A stretch of 64,000 nt of DNA from Streptococcus iniae (GCF_030732225.1 NZ_CP132230.1:834001-898000); one strand, 5' to 3'. Shown: positions 9,191-18,612, numbered from the stretch's first letter. Numbers and translations are program-made. The notes: generated by a model not told the origin, from the sequence alone.

Positions 9191-9655
9191 ATGATACGTT
9201 TAGCAACACGACATGATATTCCAGAACTGTTACTCTTGTTGGAGGAAATTAGGAGGCACCATCAAACGGTTCGGCCGGATTTATTTAGGGCAGATGGTGG
9301 TAAATTTGATGCAAAGGAGCTGGAACTTTTGCTTTATAACCCTAATAAGCCCATTTATGTTTATACGGATGATCATGATAAGGTGCTTGGGCATCTCTTT
9401 TTGCAATTCAAAGTCAGTGAGAGTCCTGTTCGCATTCCAAGAAAGGTACTCTATGTAGAGGATTTATGTGTCAATGCTCATTATCGAGGGCAGGGGATTG
9501 GTCGTCAATTAATGGCATTTGCAAAGGATTTTGCGCGTGAAAAAGGCTGTTATCAGGTGACTTTAAATGTTTGGAATGCCAATAAAGAGGCTTATGCATT
9601 TTATGAAAGGCTAGGATTTGTCCCACAACAAACACAGATGGAGAGGAATCTGTAG
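9191..9655 (+). CDS. GNAT family N-acetyltransferase
   Basis: A 154-residue single-domain GNAT protein. The acetyl-CoA pyrophosphate-binding loop is VEDLCVNAHYRGQGIGRQLM (~95-115), followed by the C-terminal signature LNVWNANKEAYAFYERLGFVP. The substrate is not predictable from sequence. It follows the HD gene by 19 bases with an AAGAGG ribosome binding site and is likely the last gene of the msrB operon. Confidence 0.88.
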   Translation: MIRLATRHDIPELLLLLEEIRRHHQTVRPDLFRADGGKFDAKELELLLYNPNKPIYVYTDDHDKVLGHLFLQFKVSESPVRIPRKVLYVEDLCVNAHYRGQGIGRQLMAFAKDFAREKGCYQVTLNVWNANKEAYAFYERLGFVPQQTQMERNL

Positions 9656-9840
9656 TGATTCAAGCATGTTCACCGTAAAGCCAGGAAATGTGGGATGTAA
9701 TTTTCTTTAATAGTTGAATTTTTTATGCCCATTTTTTTGCTCTACTAATAGAATAATCAGTAGTGCTACTAGAATGCGGGGATGCCCATTTGTAATGTTT
9801 TTAAACCAGGTCAATTATAGTTAAGAAAAGAGGTGCGAAA
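9656..9840. other. Intergenic stretch without recognised features
   Basis: 185 bases between the GNAT gene and the DUF2974 gene. I see no gene, convincing terminator or strong promoter. A SD-like AAGAGGTG (9828-9835) at its end belongs to the next gene. Confidence 0.5.
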
Positions 9841-11019
9841 ATAGCAACACTAATAGATTACATTAAAGCTAATAGCCATCGTGATTTTCATAGTTTGCCC
9901 CTTAATGAATTGGATATTGCTGCTATCAATGAAATTGGATACCTGTCTTTTGATGATTTGGTAGAGGAATCTGTAGATGCCTCAGGTGTCTTTGACCTTT
10001 CAAAGATGCTTGTTAATGACAAGGATGACACAAAAGCAAGTGTCTATAATTTTTTGATTACCAAAGAACGGGTAGCACTTTTTTGTGCCATCAGAGATTC
10101 TAAACGGTTTAATGACTTATCTTTGTCACATTATGTCAACGAAGTTGATCCCGAATTTGAGAAACAGTTTGCGGCTATGGTGTTTACCATTCCTGAAATA
10201 AACCACACTCAAATGATTTTTCGAGGAACAGATGACAGTTTGATTGGCTGGAAAGAAGATTTTAAACTGACCTATATGAAAGAAGTTGCAGCTAATCGCT
10301 CAGCGCTTTCTTATCTCAATGCTTACTTAATGAATCATCCAAACAAAGAGCTTGTTCTAAGTGGTCATTCCAAAGGAGGGCATTTGGCTTTATATGCTGC
10401 CGCATTTTTAGCCAGCGACTTGCAGGAACAATTAACAGTTATTTATTTGTTAGATTCTCCAGGACTGGCGGAAGAATTCTTGCAAAGAGAGGGTTATCGT
10501 GCTATCCGTAAACGTCTACGGGTTATCAGGCCTCAAGAATCTGTTGTTGGTGTTATGCTCTATTGTGATGTCAAGCCAAGAATTGTTAAAAGTGCTTCTT
10601 TTGGACTCTTGCAACATAAAACCTGTAATTGGCAAGTTAGCTTAGATGGGCAGTTTGAACAAGCAACCCAAGCAAGTCATTTAAGTAAAACCCTTGAGTT
10701 GGTTTTTAAGGATTGGACGAAACAATTATCAAAACGTGATTTGAAATTAGTCTGTGATAGCTTATTTGATGCCCTCATCTCAAGTGGTATTACAAGCCTT
10801 AATGCCTTTACATTGAATGACAAGGCTTTTGTTACTTTCTTTCAAATTATAGGCAGTTTGCATTCTCTTGACCAGTCGAAAAAAAGTATTATCATGAAAT
10901 CAGTCCAGCAATTGATTATTGATTATACAGGCTATCGCAAGCGAGAAGTGACAGAAAAAATCCAACTGACCTTATCAAAATACCTTAAAAAAACCAAAGC
11001 AAAATCTAAAGGAGAGTAA
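9841..11019 (+). CDS. DUF2974 (Mbeg1-like) alpha/beta-hydrolase fold protein, apparent ATA start
   Basis: A lipase-like protein with the nucleophile elbow GHSKGGH (serine of G-H-S-K-G) and an upstream RGTDDSLIGWKEDF motif typical of the DUF2974 family; enzymatic role unknown. Family members begin M-A-T-L-x-D-Y. Here that sequence is encoded from 9841 (ATA GCA ACA CTA ATA GAT TAC) with a good AAGAGGTG site 5 bases upstream, but the first codon is ATA rather than ATG. The frame upstream is open only to 9805 and has no ATG, GTG or TTG. The first conventional alternative is TTG at 9895, which would lose 18 residues and has no ribosome binding site. Start is therefore uncertain; the protein is 374 residues from TTG or 392 from ATA. 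Confidence 0.75.
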   Translation: MATLIDYIKANSHRDFHSLPLNELDIAAINEIGYLSFDDLVEESVDASGVFDLSKMLVNDKDDTKASVYNFLITKERVALFCAIRDSKRFNDLSLSHYVNEVDPEFEKQFAAMVFTIPEINHTQMIFRGTDDSLIGWKEDFKLTYMKEVAANRSALSYLNAYLMNHPNKELVLSGHSKGGHLALYAAAFLASDLQEQLTVIYLLDSPGLAEEFLQREGYRAIRKRLRVIRPQESVVGVMLYCDVKPRIVKSASFGLLQHKTCNWQVSLDGQFEQATQASHLSKTLELVFKDWTKQLSKRDLKLVCDSLFDALISSGITSLNAFTLNDKAFVTFFQIIGSLHSLDQSKKSIIMKSVQQLIIDYTGYRKREVTEKIQLTLSKYLKKTKAKSKGE

Positions 11020-11048
11020 GAAGTAAAGCTGAAGAATAAGGTTTCTGC

Positions 11049-11079
11049 TTGACTTCCTATCCATGGCCAGTGGTATAAT
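11049..11079 (+). promoter_or_regulatory. Promoter of the aldo/keto reductase gene
   Basis: TTGACT (11049-11054) and TATAAT (11074-11079) with TGG directly before the -10; spacing 19. It overlaps an upstream in-frame ATG (11063), which supports translation from 11102 instead. Confidence 0.65.
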
Positions 11080-11101
11080 AAAGCTAAATGGAGGTTGGAA
11101 G

Positions 11102-11947
11102 ATGATTGAAAGACTTAAGCTAAACAATGGTTTAGCAATCCCAGCACTTGGTTTAAACACTTGGTTAGTTGAAAATGCACGAGCAGAATCTCTTGTTTCT
11201 CAAGCTTTAAAACTTGGTTATCGTCATATTGATACTGCTCAGGCATATGGTAACGAAGTTGGTGTTGGAAAAGGTCTTTTTATTTCAGGTTTGCCTCGCG
11301 AAGAAATCTATGTCGCAAGTAAAATGACTGCTGAGCATCAAAATTATGAACTAGCAGTAGCATCTATTGATGACTCGCTTAGAAAATTAGGCCTTGATTA
11401 CTTGGATTTAATGCTTGTTCACTGTTCACAAGTAGGATCAGGTAATGCATCTACTCATAAAGTTGCTAATCATTTAGAAGTATGGCGAGCTCTTGAGGAT
11501 GCTCACTCTGCAGGTAAAATTAAGTCAATCGGGCTATCTTGTTTTTTAATGGATGACCTTAAAACCATTGAAAAACATGCTAGGATTAAGCCAGCTGTTA
11601 ATCAAATTTTGACTCATATTGGGAACACCCCATTAGAGCTAATTTCTTATTGTCAGCAAAAGGCTATTGTTTTAGAAGCTTATTCTCCTATCGTGTATGA
11701 GCAAGCTTTACAAAGTCCTGAAATTAAAGAAATGGCTAACCATTATCATGTAACCCCTGCTCAACTATGTATTCAGTATGTGCTTCAACTTGGAATGGTT
11801 GCCCTGCCAAAAACAGAAAATCCACAACACATGATTTCAAATCAGCAATTGGATTTTAAAATTTCAAAGAAGGACATGGCCATTTTAAAAGCTCTTGACT
11901 TTAAAGTAGACGGCAACAATAGCCAGGAAGAGGTTTTTTACAGCTAA
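11102..11947 (+). CDS. Aldo/keto reductase
   Basis: A 281-residue NADPH-dependent oxidoreductase of the AKR family (TIM barrel). The catalytic tetrad is visible as D44 and Y49 (HIDTAQAYGNE), K74 (ASKM) and H107 (MLVHCSQ). The relatives are 2,5-diketogluconate reductase-like enzymes; the actual substrate is unknown. The ATG at 11102 follows GGAGG and lies downstream of the promoter. A terminator hairpin follows at once, so it is a single-gene unit. Confidence 0.9.
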   Translation: MIERLKLNNGLAIPALGLNTWLVENARAESLVSQALKLGYRHIDTAQAYGNEVGVGKGLFISGLPREEIYVASKMTAEHQNYELAVASIDDSLRKLGLDYLDLMLVHCSQVGSGNASTHKVANHLEVWRALEDAHSAGKIKSIGLSCFLMDDLKTIEKHARIKPAVNQILTHIGNTPLELISYCQQKAIVLEAYSPIVYEQALQSPEIKEMANHYHVTPAQLCIQYVLQLGMVALPKTENPQHMISNQQLDFKISKKDMAILKALDFKVDGNNSQEEVFYS

Positions 11948-11953
11948 TAATAA

Positions 11954-11976
11954 GTGAGGATTTCCCTCGCTTTTTT
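11954..11976 (+). terminator. Terminator after the aldo/keto reductase gene
   Basis: GTGAGG pairs with CCTCGC (one G-T pair) around a short loop, followed by TTTTTT. Confidence 0.75.
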
Positions 11977-12055
11977 CGTTTTTTCTGCGTGTTTTGCCTA
12001 GATTTTACATGCTTATCTAAAAGGGTTATAATAGATGACGAGTAAGGAGTAGTGT

Positions 12056-13075
12056 ATGAAATCAATCAATGAAAAAATTCCAGGCATACTTATTTGTCTT
12101 GCAATTGCTCTTCCATCTTGGCTTTTGGGCCACTATTTGCCCTTAATTGGAGCCCCTGTTTTTGCTATTTTAAGTGGCATGTTATGTGCAATGTTTTATC
12201 AAAAGAGAGAAAAAAGTCAGGCTGGGATTTCTTTCACCTCAAAATATATTTTGCAATTTGCTGTAGTGCTGTTAGGTTTTGGACTGAACCTCAAACAAAT
12301 CATGTCAGTTGGCTTAGAATCGTTGCCGATTATTCTATCAACCATAGCAACATCTTTGTTAGTCGCCTATTGTTTGCAAAAAAAGTTGAAACTGGATATT
12401 AATACGGCAACTTTAGTTGGGGTAGGGTCTTCCATTTGTGGCGGGTCAGCTATAGCAGCGACAGCTCCAGTCATTGATGCTAAGGAAGATGAAATTGCCA
12501 AAGCTATCTCTGTTATTTTTTTATTTAATATCTTAGCAGCTCTGCTATTTCCAAGCCTTGGACAGCTTTTAGGCTTATCGAATCATGGTTTCGCTATTTT
12601 TGCTGGTACAGCTGTTAATGATACGTCGTCGGTTACAGCAACAGCAGCGTCATGGGATGCCCTGCACCATTCAAATACCTTGGATGGGGCAACTATTGTG
12701 AAATTAACCAGAACTTTGGCTATTATTCCAATTACTTTGTTTTTATCCTACTATAAAGCTAAACATGCAAAAGAGAGCACTAGAGGTCAAGAATTTAGCC
12801 TTAAAAAAGCATTCCCAACCTTTATCATCTTTTTCTTACTGGCTTCATTAGTGACAAGTTTGGCCAGTGTATTTGGCTTACCAATGGCAATTTTTGACAG
12901 TTTAAAAGTCTTGTCGAAATTCTTTATTGTCATGGCCATGGCAGCAATTGGCTTAAATAGCAATCTTCCAAAACTGATTAAAACAGGAGGCCAAGCTATT
13001 TTCCTAGGGGCAATTTGTTGGCTATCTATTACACTTGTTAGTCTTGTGATGCAATTAATGATGGGCACATGGTAA
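12056..13075 (+). CDS. YeiH family putative sulfate exporter (UPF0324 membrane protein)
   Basis: A 339-residue polytopic membrane protein with about ten hydrophobic segments and the conserved family motifs [20 protein letters not shown] (~120-140) and [15 protein letters not shown] (~185-200). It belongs to the UPF0324/YeiH family annotated as putative sulfate exporters; transport substrate is not proved. An AAGGAG site precedes the ATG, and TATAAT at 12027-12032 is the likely -10. It stands alone between two terminators. Many bacteria have a LysR gene beside yeiH, but none is adjacent here. Confidence 0.88.
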   Translation: MKSINEKIPGILICLAIALPSWLLGHYLPLIGAPVFAILSGMLCAMFYQKREKSQAGISFTSKYILQFAVVLLGFGLNLKQIMSVGLESLPIILSTIATSLLVAYCLQKKLKLDINTATLVGVGSSICGGSAIAATAPVIDAKEDEIAKAISVIFLFNILAALLFPSLGQLLGLSNHGFAIFAGTAVNDTSSVTATAASWDALHHSNTLDGATIVKLTRTLAIIPITLFLSYYKAKHAKESTRGQEFSLKKAFPTFIIFFLLASLVTSLASVFGLPMAIFDSLKVLSKFFIVMAMAAIGLNSNLPKLIKTGGQAIFLGAICWLSITLVSLVMQLMMGTW

Positions 13076-13098
13076 GAAAAAGGCTTACCCCAAATACA

Positions 13099-13147
13099 AG
13101 AGACCGGTAGTTGGGTTAGAACCAGCTGACAAAAGGTCTCTTTTTTT
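13099..13147 (+). terminator. Terminator after the YeiH-type gene with a nested hairpin
   Basis: AGAGACC (13099-13105) pairs with GGTCTCT (13135-13141), followed by T7. The loop holds a second imperfect hairpin, roughly AGTTGG with CCAGCT. Confidence 0.75.
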
Positions 13148-13258
13148 AAAGGCTTTGGTAAGAAGTTATGCTGCTATTGTATTTGTGACTTTTATGATAC
13201 TATAAGAGTGCAGAGAATTTTTGACAGTTTAGTGTCAAAACAGTTTAAAGGAGACCGT

Positions 13259-13876
13259 GTGAGAAAATTTTTACAAGATCTTGAAACAGAAGTTTCACAT
13301 TATTTAGAGTTAGCCCTGTCTTTTATTCTTACAGTAGCTATGATTTTCTTTGCTATTTCGCTTATTAGTGATTTGGCGGGGTTTATGTCTAGTAGGATTG
13401 ACAACAATAACCTGTTTGAGCTAGTTCTTGGCCGTGCCATGTCTTTGGCTGTTGGCGTCGAGCTTATTAAAATGCTTTCAAAACCATCACCAGGAACAGT
13501 TATTGAGGTTCTTTTATTTGCCATTACCCGTCAATTAATTGTTGATCATCCTAACATGACAGATTTTTTATTAGGGATAATAGCTGTCGCTGTTTTGTTT
13601 GCAGTAAGGCGTTATTTATTCATCCAGTTTGATGATGCTTCACGGATGATTATTCGTGCGAGTCATAAAATTAAGATGGTCAATATCATTGCCCATGTTA
13701 AAATCAAGGCTGAAAAAGATGATACACTAAGAAGCTTTATGACTCGAAAACTAGAAGAAGATGAGCAAACCATCTCTGTAGGATCAATTGTTTATTTGAA
13801 AAATGTTGCCCTACGGGTTGAAAAAATGCATGGAGAATCTATTAGCCGTGTAGAAGTTATTAGAGGGATTTATTAG
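13259..13876 (+). CDS. PsiE-like multi-TM membrane protein with cytoplasmic tail
   Basis: About 205 residues from a GTG start placed 6 bases after AAAGGAG. A longer reading from GTG at 13208 would start at the transcription start implied by the TATGATACTATAA promoter at ~13190-13204 and is less likely. There are four hydrophobic helices (SFILTVAMIFFAISLI, LVLGRAMSLAVGVELI, TVIEVLLFAITRQL, FLLGIIAVAVLFAVRRYLF), then a soluble ~70-residue tail with a TrkA-C-like feel (EEDEQTISVGSIVYLKNVALRVEKMHG). The membrane part resembles PsiE/phosphate-starvation proteins. Function is unknown. Confidence 0.65.
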   Translation: MRKFLQDLETEVSHYLELALSFILTVAMIFFAISLISDLAGFMSSRIDNNNLFELVLGRAMSLAVGVELIKMLSKPSPGTVIEVLLFAITRQLIVDHPNMTDFLLGIIAVAVLFAVRRYLFIQFDDASRMIIRASHKIKMVNIIAHVKIKAEKDDTLRSFMTRKLEEDEQTISVGSIVYLKNVALRVEKMHGESISRVEVIRGIY

Positions 13877-13889
13877 CCCATTCCAAAGG

Positions 13890-13916
13890 CCTTGACACAA
13901 TCAGTCAAGGTTTTTT
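13890..13916 (+). terminator. Terminator after the PsiE-like gene
   Basis: CCTTGAC pairs with GTCAAGG around a 7-base loop, followed by TTTTTT. Confidence 0.9.
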
Positions 13917-14028
13917 ATTAAGACAATTATTGTGGTAAGCAAAAATCTTGCAGCCAATCCTTAATTCCGGTAGACTAAAGATGTTATTACTAATAGTTAG
14001 TAATAAAAGAAGCTGGAGGGGGAAAATA

Positions 14029-14427
14029 ATGCAAAAACAATTAGAATCTTATAAACCTTATGCTTTAGCCTTGCTTCGATTAGCAGCAGGCTACATGATG
14101 TTAACCCATGGATTGGATAAAGTTTTTGGGGTTTTTGGTGGACAAGTTGCACTTACTTCTTTGATAGGGGTTGGCGGTATGATTGAATTGGTGGCAGGAT
14201 TTCTTGTCATGATTGGTTTGTTCACGCGCCTATCTTCATTTTTATTATCAGGACAAATGGCAGTGGCTTATTTTATGTTTCATGGTTTTGCTGGTAATAT
14301 CTTCTTGCCCTATGTTAATAAAGGGGAGTTAGCAGCCTTGTATGCCTTAGTATTCTTCCTATTTATTTTTACCGGAAGTGGTGCTTTATCATTAGACCAA
14401 CTTATTGCTAAAAAGAAAAGCAAATAA
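14029..14427 (+). CDS. DoxX family membrane protein
   Basis: A 132-residue protein with four hydrophobic helices and the DoxX-family opening ALALLRLAAGYMMLTHGLDKVFG. Other motifs are GVGGMIELVAGFLVMIGLFTRL and the C-terminal FLFIFTGSGALSLDQLI. DoxX proteins are small inner-membrane proteins linked to thiol and oxidative stress; the precise role here is unknown. The ATG at 14029 follows GGAGGGGG, so an in-frame start further upstream is rejected. It is followed by a terminator. Confidence 0.85.
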   Translation: MQKQLESYKPYALALLRLAAGYMMLTHGLDKVFGVFGGQVALTSLIGVGGMIELVAGFLVMIGLFTRLSSFLLSGQMAVAYFMFHGFAGNIFLPYVNKGELAALYALVFFLFIFTGSGALSLDQLIAKKKSK

Positions 14428-14433
14428 TACCAG

Positions 14434-14458
14434 AAACGATCTCTTTTGATCGTTTTTT
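14434..14458 (+). terminator. doxX-like gene terminator
   Basis: AAACGATC pairs with GATCGTTT around CTTTT-type loop bases, followed by a T run. Confidence 0.85.
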
Positions 14459-14490
14459 ATATGCTACTAAGTAACCAGTTTAGAGACTTA

Positions 14491-14499
14491 TGTTATAAT
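14491..14499 (+). promoter_or_regulatory. Promoter of the HAD hydrolase gene (extended -10)
   Basis: TGTTATAAT with TATAAT at 14494-14499, about 50 bases before the start codon at 14548. Confidence 0.65.
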
Positions 14500-14547
14500 A
14501 ATGACACTTTAAAAATGATTAGAATTGAAAACAGAAGGGAATCTATT

Positions 14548-15237
14548 ATGAATTACAAGTATTTGCTCTTTGATTTAGACCATACTTTAATGGATTTTGA
14601 TGTGGCTGAAGAAACTGCTTTATCGGAGCTTTTAATGGAATGTCAGGTTGAAGACATTCAAGCCTACAAAGACTATTATAAACCAATGAATAAAGCCATG
14701 TGGCGTGATTTGGAGCTTAAAAAATTGACTAAGGCAGAGTTGGTTTCAACGCGTTTTGCCAAATTGTTTGAGCATTTTGGACAAGAGGTTGATGGTAGTG
14801 AACTGGCCAAAAAGTATCAAAAGCATTTGAAAAATCAGGGACAAACCTATGAAGGAGCAGCAGACTTGCTCAATGCCCTTCAAGCTGCTGGATGTGATAT
14901 TTATGCGGCAACAAATGGGATAACTGCCATTCAAACAGGCCGTCTAGACCATTCTGATATTCAGTCTTATTTCAAAAAGGTTTTTATTTCGGAACAATCA
15001 GGCAGTCAAAAACCGGACAAAGCATTTTATGATTGGATGGCAAGGCAAATTCCAGGCTTTGATTCTGGCAGTGCCTTAATGATTGGCGATAGCCTGACAG
15101 CTGATATTTTAGGAGGCAACACTGCTGGAATTGATACGGTTTGGTATAATCCAAATCATCTTGTCAATAAGTCACAGGCTCAACCGACTTATGAAGTTAA
15201 GGATTATAAGAGTCTTTTGAGTCTGATTTTACATTAA
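14548..15237 (+). CDS. HAD-family hydrolase, YjjG-like (pyrimidine 5'-nucleotidase type)
   Basis: A 229-residue HAD phosphatase. Motif I is FDLDHTLMDFD (both aspartates present), motif II is AATNG, motif III is the KPDKAFYDW lysine, and motif IV is MIGDSLTADILGG. The YjjG/YfnB subfamily hydrolyses non-canonical pyrimidine nucleotides, which is the best guess here. The start at 14548 (MNYKYLLFDLD) is chosen because it lies downstream of the promoter and next to an AGAAGGGA site; an upstream in-frame start precedes the promoter. Confidence 0.88.
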   Translation: MNYKYLLFDLDHTLMDFDVAEETALSELLMECQVEDIQAYKDYYKPMNKAMWRDLELKKLTKAELVSTRFAKLFEHFGQEVDGSELAKKYQKHLKNQGQTYEGAADLLNALQAAGCDIYAATNGITAIQTGRLDHSDIQSYFKKVFISEQSGSQKPDKAFYDWMARQIPGFDSGSALMIGDSLTADILGGNTAGIDTVWYNPNHLVNKSQAQPTYEVKDYKSLLSLILH

Positions 15238-15269
15238 TGCTAAGACATTTAAATTGGCATAGTATATTT

Positions 15270-15298
15270 TTGAAATCGTTTCCAAAATTTGATAGACT
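15270..15298 (+). promoter_or_regulatory. Aldehyde dehydrogenase promoter with a perfect cre site
   Basis: -35 TTGAAA (15270-15275), 17-bp spacer, -10 TAGACT (15293-15298). TTGAAATCGTTTCCA (15270-15284) matches the CcpA operator consensus WTGNAANCGNWNNCW at every position and covers the -35, so repression on rapidly used sugars is expected. Confidence 0.8.
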
Positions 15299-15328
15299 AA
15301 AATTACTATTATATGAGGAGGCTTATTT

Positions 15329-16702
15329 ATGGCTTATAAAACGATTTATCCCTGCACTAATGAAGTGCTTCATGAGTATGATAACATAACGGATCAAGCT
15401 GTAGAAGCTATTTTACAAGAAGGTCACTTGCTTTATAAGAAATGGCGTAAGGATGACTTTTTGGAAGACAGAAAAGCTCAGTTGAAAGAAGTAGCAGCTA
15501 TCTTACGCCGTGACCGTGATAAGTATGCTGAAATCATGACCAAAGACATGGGGAAACTGTTCACGGAAGCTCAAGGTGAAGTGGATTTATGTGCTGATAT
15601 TGCTGATTACTATGCTGATAAGGCTGATGAGTTCTTAACATCAACAACTCTCGAGACTGATACCGGCGAAGCTTATATTCTTAAACAATCAACGGGTGTT
15701 GTTTTAGCAGTTGAACCTTGGAATTTTCCTTACTATCAAATCATGCGTGTTTTCGCACCAAACTTTATTGTTGGAAACCCAATGGTCTTAAAACATGCGT
15801 CTATCTGTCCACGCTCTGCGGAATCCTTTGAAGAATTAGTCAGTGAAGCAGGTGCCGACAAAGCAGCCTTTAGAAATCTTTTTGTATCTTATGGACAAGT
15901 CTCTAACATTATTGCAGATAAACGCGTGGTTGGTGTCTGTCTAACAGGTTCTGAACGAGGCGGTGCTTCTATTGCTGAAGTTGCTGGTAAAAACCTTAAG
16001 AAAACAACAATGGAACTTGGTGGGAATGATGCTTTTATCATTCTAGATGATGCTGATTGGAATCAATTAGCAGATGTCCTCTTCTTCTCACGCCTTTACA
16101 ATGCAGGTCAAGTATGTACCTCATCTAAACGTTTTGTCGTTCTTGAAAAAGATTATGACCGTTTTGTTGAACTCTTAACAAACACATTTAAAACAGCTAA
16201 ATGGGGTGATCCAATGGATCCAGAAACCACATTGGCTCCCTTGTCATCTGCACAAGCCAAGGAAGATGTTTTGGCTCAAATTCAATTAGCTTTGGATAAT
16301 GGGGCAGAATTGATTTATGGTGGTGAAGCTATTGATCATCCTGGTAACTTTGTTATGCCAACCATTATTTCTGGAATGACAAAAGATAACCCCATTTACT
16401 ATCAAGAAATCTTTGGACCTGTTGGTGAAATTTATAAAGTGGCCACAGAAGAAGAAGCTATTGAACTTGCTAATGATTCAAGTTATGGCTTAGGTGGTAC
16501 AATCTTTAGTAGTAACAAAGAACATGCTGAAGCAGTTGCTGCTAAGATTGAAACGGGCATGTCCTTTATTAATTCAGGCTGGACTAGTTTACCAGAATTA
16601 CCATTTGGTGGCATTAAAAACTCTGGTTATGGCCGTGAATTAAGTGAACTCGGCTTCACAGCCTTTGTCAATGAGCATTTGGTTTATAGGCCTAAAAAAT
16701 AA
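15329..16702 (+). CDS. NAD(P)-dependent aldehyde dehydrogenase, succinate-semialdehyde type
   Basis: A 457-residue ALDH-superfamily enzyme of the GabD/SSADH branch. The general base is E229 in TMELGGNDAF and the nucleophile is C263 in NAGQVCTSS. EPWNFPYYQ near 129 is the family signature, and PFGGIKNSGYGREL closes the protein. It oxidises an aldehyde to the acid; succinate semialdehyde is the usual annotation, not proved. GAGGAGG precedes the ATG. A cre site on the promoter points to carbon catabolite repression, and a terminator makes it monocistronic. Confidence 0.9.
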   Translation: MAYKTIYPCTNEVLHEYDNITDQAVEAILQEGHLLYKKWRKDDFLEDRKAQLKEVAAILRRDRDKYAEIMTKDMGKLFTEAQGEVDLCADIADYYADKADEFLTSTTLETDTGEAYILKQSTGVVLAVEPWNFPYYQIMRVFAPNFIVGNPMVLKHASICPRSAESFEELVSEAGADKAAFRNLFVSYGQVSNIIADKRVVGVCLTGSERGGASIAEVAGKNLKKTTMELGGNDAFIILDDADWNQLADVLFFSRLYNAGQVCTSSKRFVVLEKDYDRFVELLTNTFKTAKWGDPMDPETTLAPLSSAQAKEDVLAQIQLALDNGAELIYGGEAIDHPGNFVMPTIISGMTKDNPIYYQEIFGPVGEIYKVATEEEAIELANDSSYGLGGTIFSSNKEHAEAVAAKIETGMSFINSGWTSLPELPFGGIKNSGYGRELSELGFTAFVNEHLVYRPKK

Positions 16703-16771
16703 GTGGATCAGATAGCTTGTTTGTGTTAAAAGATTTCAAACGAGTTTAGCAGTGGCTAAATGCAAATGCTT

Positions 16772-16800
16772 AAAAGAGCTGGGCTTATCCAGCTCTTTTT
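16772..16800 (+). terminator. Aldehyde dehydrogenase terminator
   Basis: AAAAGAGCTGG pairs with CCAGCTCTTTT around GCTTAT; the 3' arm ends in T5. Confidence 0.92.
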
Positions 16801-16821
16801 GCAGTCAAATAGCTTATTTTT

Positions 16822-16830
16822 TGATAAAAT
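16822..16830 (+). promoter_or_regulatory. uvrC promoter directly before the start codon
   Basis: TGATAAAAT, an extended -10 with TAAAAT at 16825-16830. The A of the uvrC ATG (16837) is 7 bases from its end, which is where transcription should begin. Confidence 0.55.
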
Positions 16831-16836
16831 AAAAAC

Positions 16837-18612
16837 ATGAATGAACTGATCAAACACAAATTAGACTTACTTCCTGATAGTCCAGGCTGTTATTTACATA
16901 AAGATAAAAATGGCACTATTATCTATGTTGGTAAAGCTAAAAATTTAAAAAACCGTGTCCGTTCTTATTTTAGGGGAAGTCACGATACCAAAACAGAAAT
17001 ATTAGTCTCAGAAATTGAGGATTTTGAATACATTGTAACAGGCTCAAATACAGAAGCCTTGCTCTTGGAAATTAATCTGATTCAAGAGAACATGCCGAAA
17101 TACAATATCAAATTAAAAGATGACAAATCTTATCCTTTTATTAAAATCACAAATGAGCTTTTCCCGAGACTCTTAATTACGAGACAGATTAAAAAGAATG
17201 ATGGTTTGTACTTTGGTCCCTATCCAGATTCCTACACAGCAAATGAGGTTAAAAAACTCTTAGACCGTATTTTTCCTTTTAAGAAATGTAAAAACCCATT
17301 GAACAAAGTCTGTTTTTATTATCATATCGGCCAATGCCATGCCCATAGTATTTGTCAAACTGACAAAGCTTACTGGGATAGTTTGGTCGAAGATGTTAAA
17401 CAGTTCTTAAATGGTAAAGATGATAAGATTGTTAATAACTTAAAAGAAAAAATGCTGGCCGCCTCAAAGGATATGGCATTTGAACGCGCAGCAGAATATC
17501 GTGATTTGATTTCTGGCATTGCGACGATGAGAACCAAGCAACGTGTCATGAGTAAAGACTTAAAAGATAGGGATATTTTTGGTTATTATGTAGACAAAGG
17601 CTGGATGTGTGTTCAGGTATTCTTTGTTCGACAAGGAAAACTGATTCAACGTGATGTTAATATGTTTCCGTATTATAATGATGCTGAGGATGATTTTTTA
17701 ACCTATATGGGGCAATTTTACCAAGATAAAAGGCATTTCCTTCCAAAAGAAATCTTTATCCCAAGTGATATTGATTTGGAATTGGCTCAAGCTATTGTAC
17801 CTAGTAAAATCATTAAGCCTCAAAGAGGAGAAAAGAAGCAGTTGGTGTCACTAGCTACAAAAAATGCACGTGTTAGCCTTCAGCAAAAATTTGACCTTTT
17901 AGAAAAAGACCTTAAAAAGACCCAAGGTGCTATTGAGAATTTAGGGCAGCTGCTTGGCATAGAAAGGCCAAGTCGAATTGAAGCGTTTGATAATTCTAAT
18001 ATCCAAGGAACCAGTCCAGTTGCTGCAATGGTTATTTTTAAAGATGGAAAACCAAGTAAAAAAGACTACCGTAAGTTTAAGATAAAAACAGTTATAGGAC
18101 CAGATGACTACGCCAGCATGCGTGAAGTCTTACACAGACGCTACAGTAGAATGCTAACAGAAAAGACAGCTCCACCTGATTTAATTCTCATTGATGGTGG
18201 ACAAGGACAAGTGAGCAGTGCTAAAGAAATTGTTCATCATCAACTTGGTCTATCAATTCCGATTGCTGGTTTGCAAAAAAATGATAAGCACCAAACACAT
18301 GAATTGCTTTACGGTGATCCCTTACAAGTAGTTGAGTTACAACGAAATTCAGAAGAATTTTTCTTATTGCACCGTATCCAAGATGAAGTGCACCGTTTTG
18401 CGATTACTTTCCACCGTCAGCTCAGAAGCAAGAATTCTTTCTCCTCAAAACTTGATGGGATTGAAGGGCTTGGTCCAAAGCGCAAGCAGATTTTACTTAA
18501 GCATTTCAAAAATATGGCTGCTGTTAGTCAAGCAAGTGTTGACGATATCAGGAATTTGGGAATTCCTGAGAGAGTTGCGCAAGCGATTTTAGACCATTTT
18601 AACCAAGTTTAA
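16837..18612 (+). CDS. uvrC: UvrABC nuclease subunit C
   Basis: A 591-residue UvrC, which makes both incisions in nucleotide excision repair. Domains in order: GIY-YIG nuclease at the N-terminus ([20 protein letters not shown]), a UVR motif (~200-235, [11 protein letters not shown]), the RNase H-like second nuclease ([18 protein letters not shown]) and C-terminal helix-hairpin-helix pairs ([19 protein letters not shown]). The ATG is the conserved start (MNELIKHKL in S. pyogenes). No ribosome binding site precedes it, and the -10 element ends only 6 bases upstream, so the mRNA is probably leaderless. Confidence 0.97.
   Translation: MNELIKHKLDLLPDSPGCYLHKDKNGTIIYVGKAKNLKNRVRSYFRGSHDTKTEILVSEIEDFEYIVTGSNTEALLLEINLIQENMPKYNIKLKDDKSYPFIKITNELFPRLLITRQIKKNDGLYFGPYPDSYTANEVKKLLDRIFPFKKCKNPLNKVCFYYHIGQCHAHSICQTDKAYWDSLVEDVKQFLNGKDDKIVNNLKEKMLAASKDMAFERAAEYRDLISGIATMRTKQRVMSKDLKDRDIFGYYVDKGWMCVQVFFVRQGKLIQRDVNMFPYYNDAEDDFLTYMGQFYQDKRHFLPKEIFIPSDIDLELAQAIVPSKIIKPQRGEKKQLVSLATKNARVSLQQKFDLLEKDLKKTQGAIENLGQLLGIERPSRIEAFDNSNIQGTSPVAAMVIFKDGKPSKKDYRKFKIKTVIGPDDYASMREVLHRRYSRMLTEKTAPPDLILIDGGQGQVSSAKEIVHHQLGLSIPIAGLQKNDKHQTHELLYGDPLQVVELQRNSEEFFLLHRIQDEVHRFAITFHRQLRSKNSFSSKLDGIEGLGPKRKQILLKHFKNMAAVSQASVDDIRNLGIPERVAQAILDHFNQV

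Noticed and set aside
11063..11101. Longer start for the aldo/keto reductase
   Set aside because: It overlaps the -10 element; ATG 11102 has GGAGG and matches the family.
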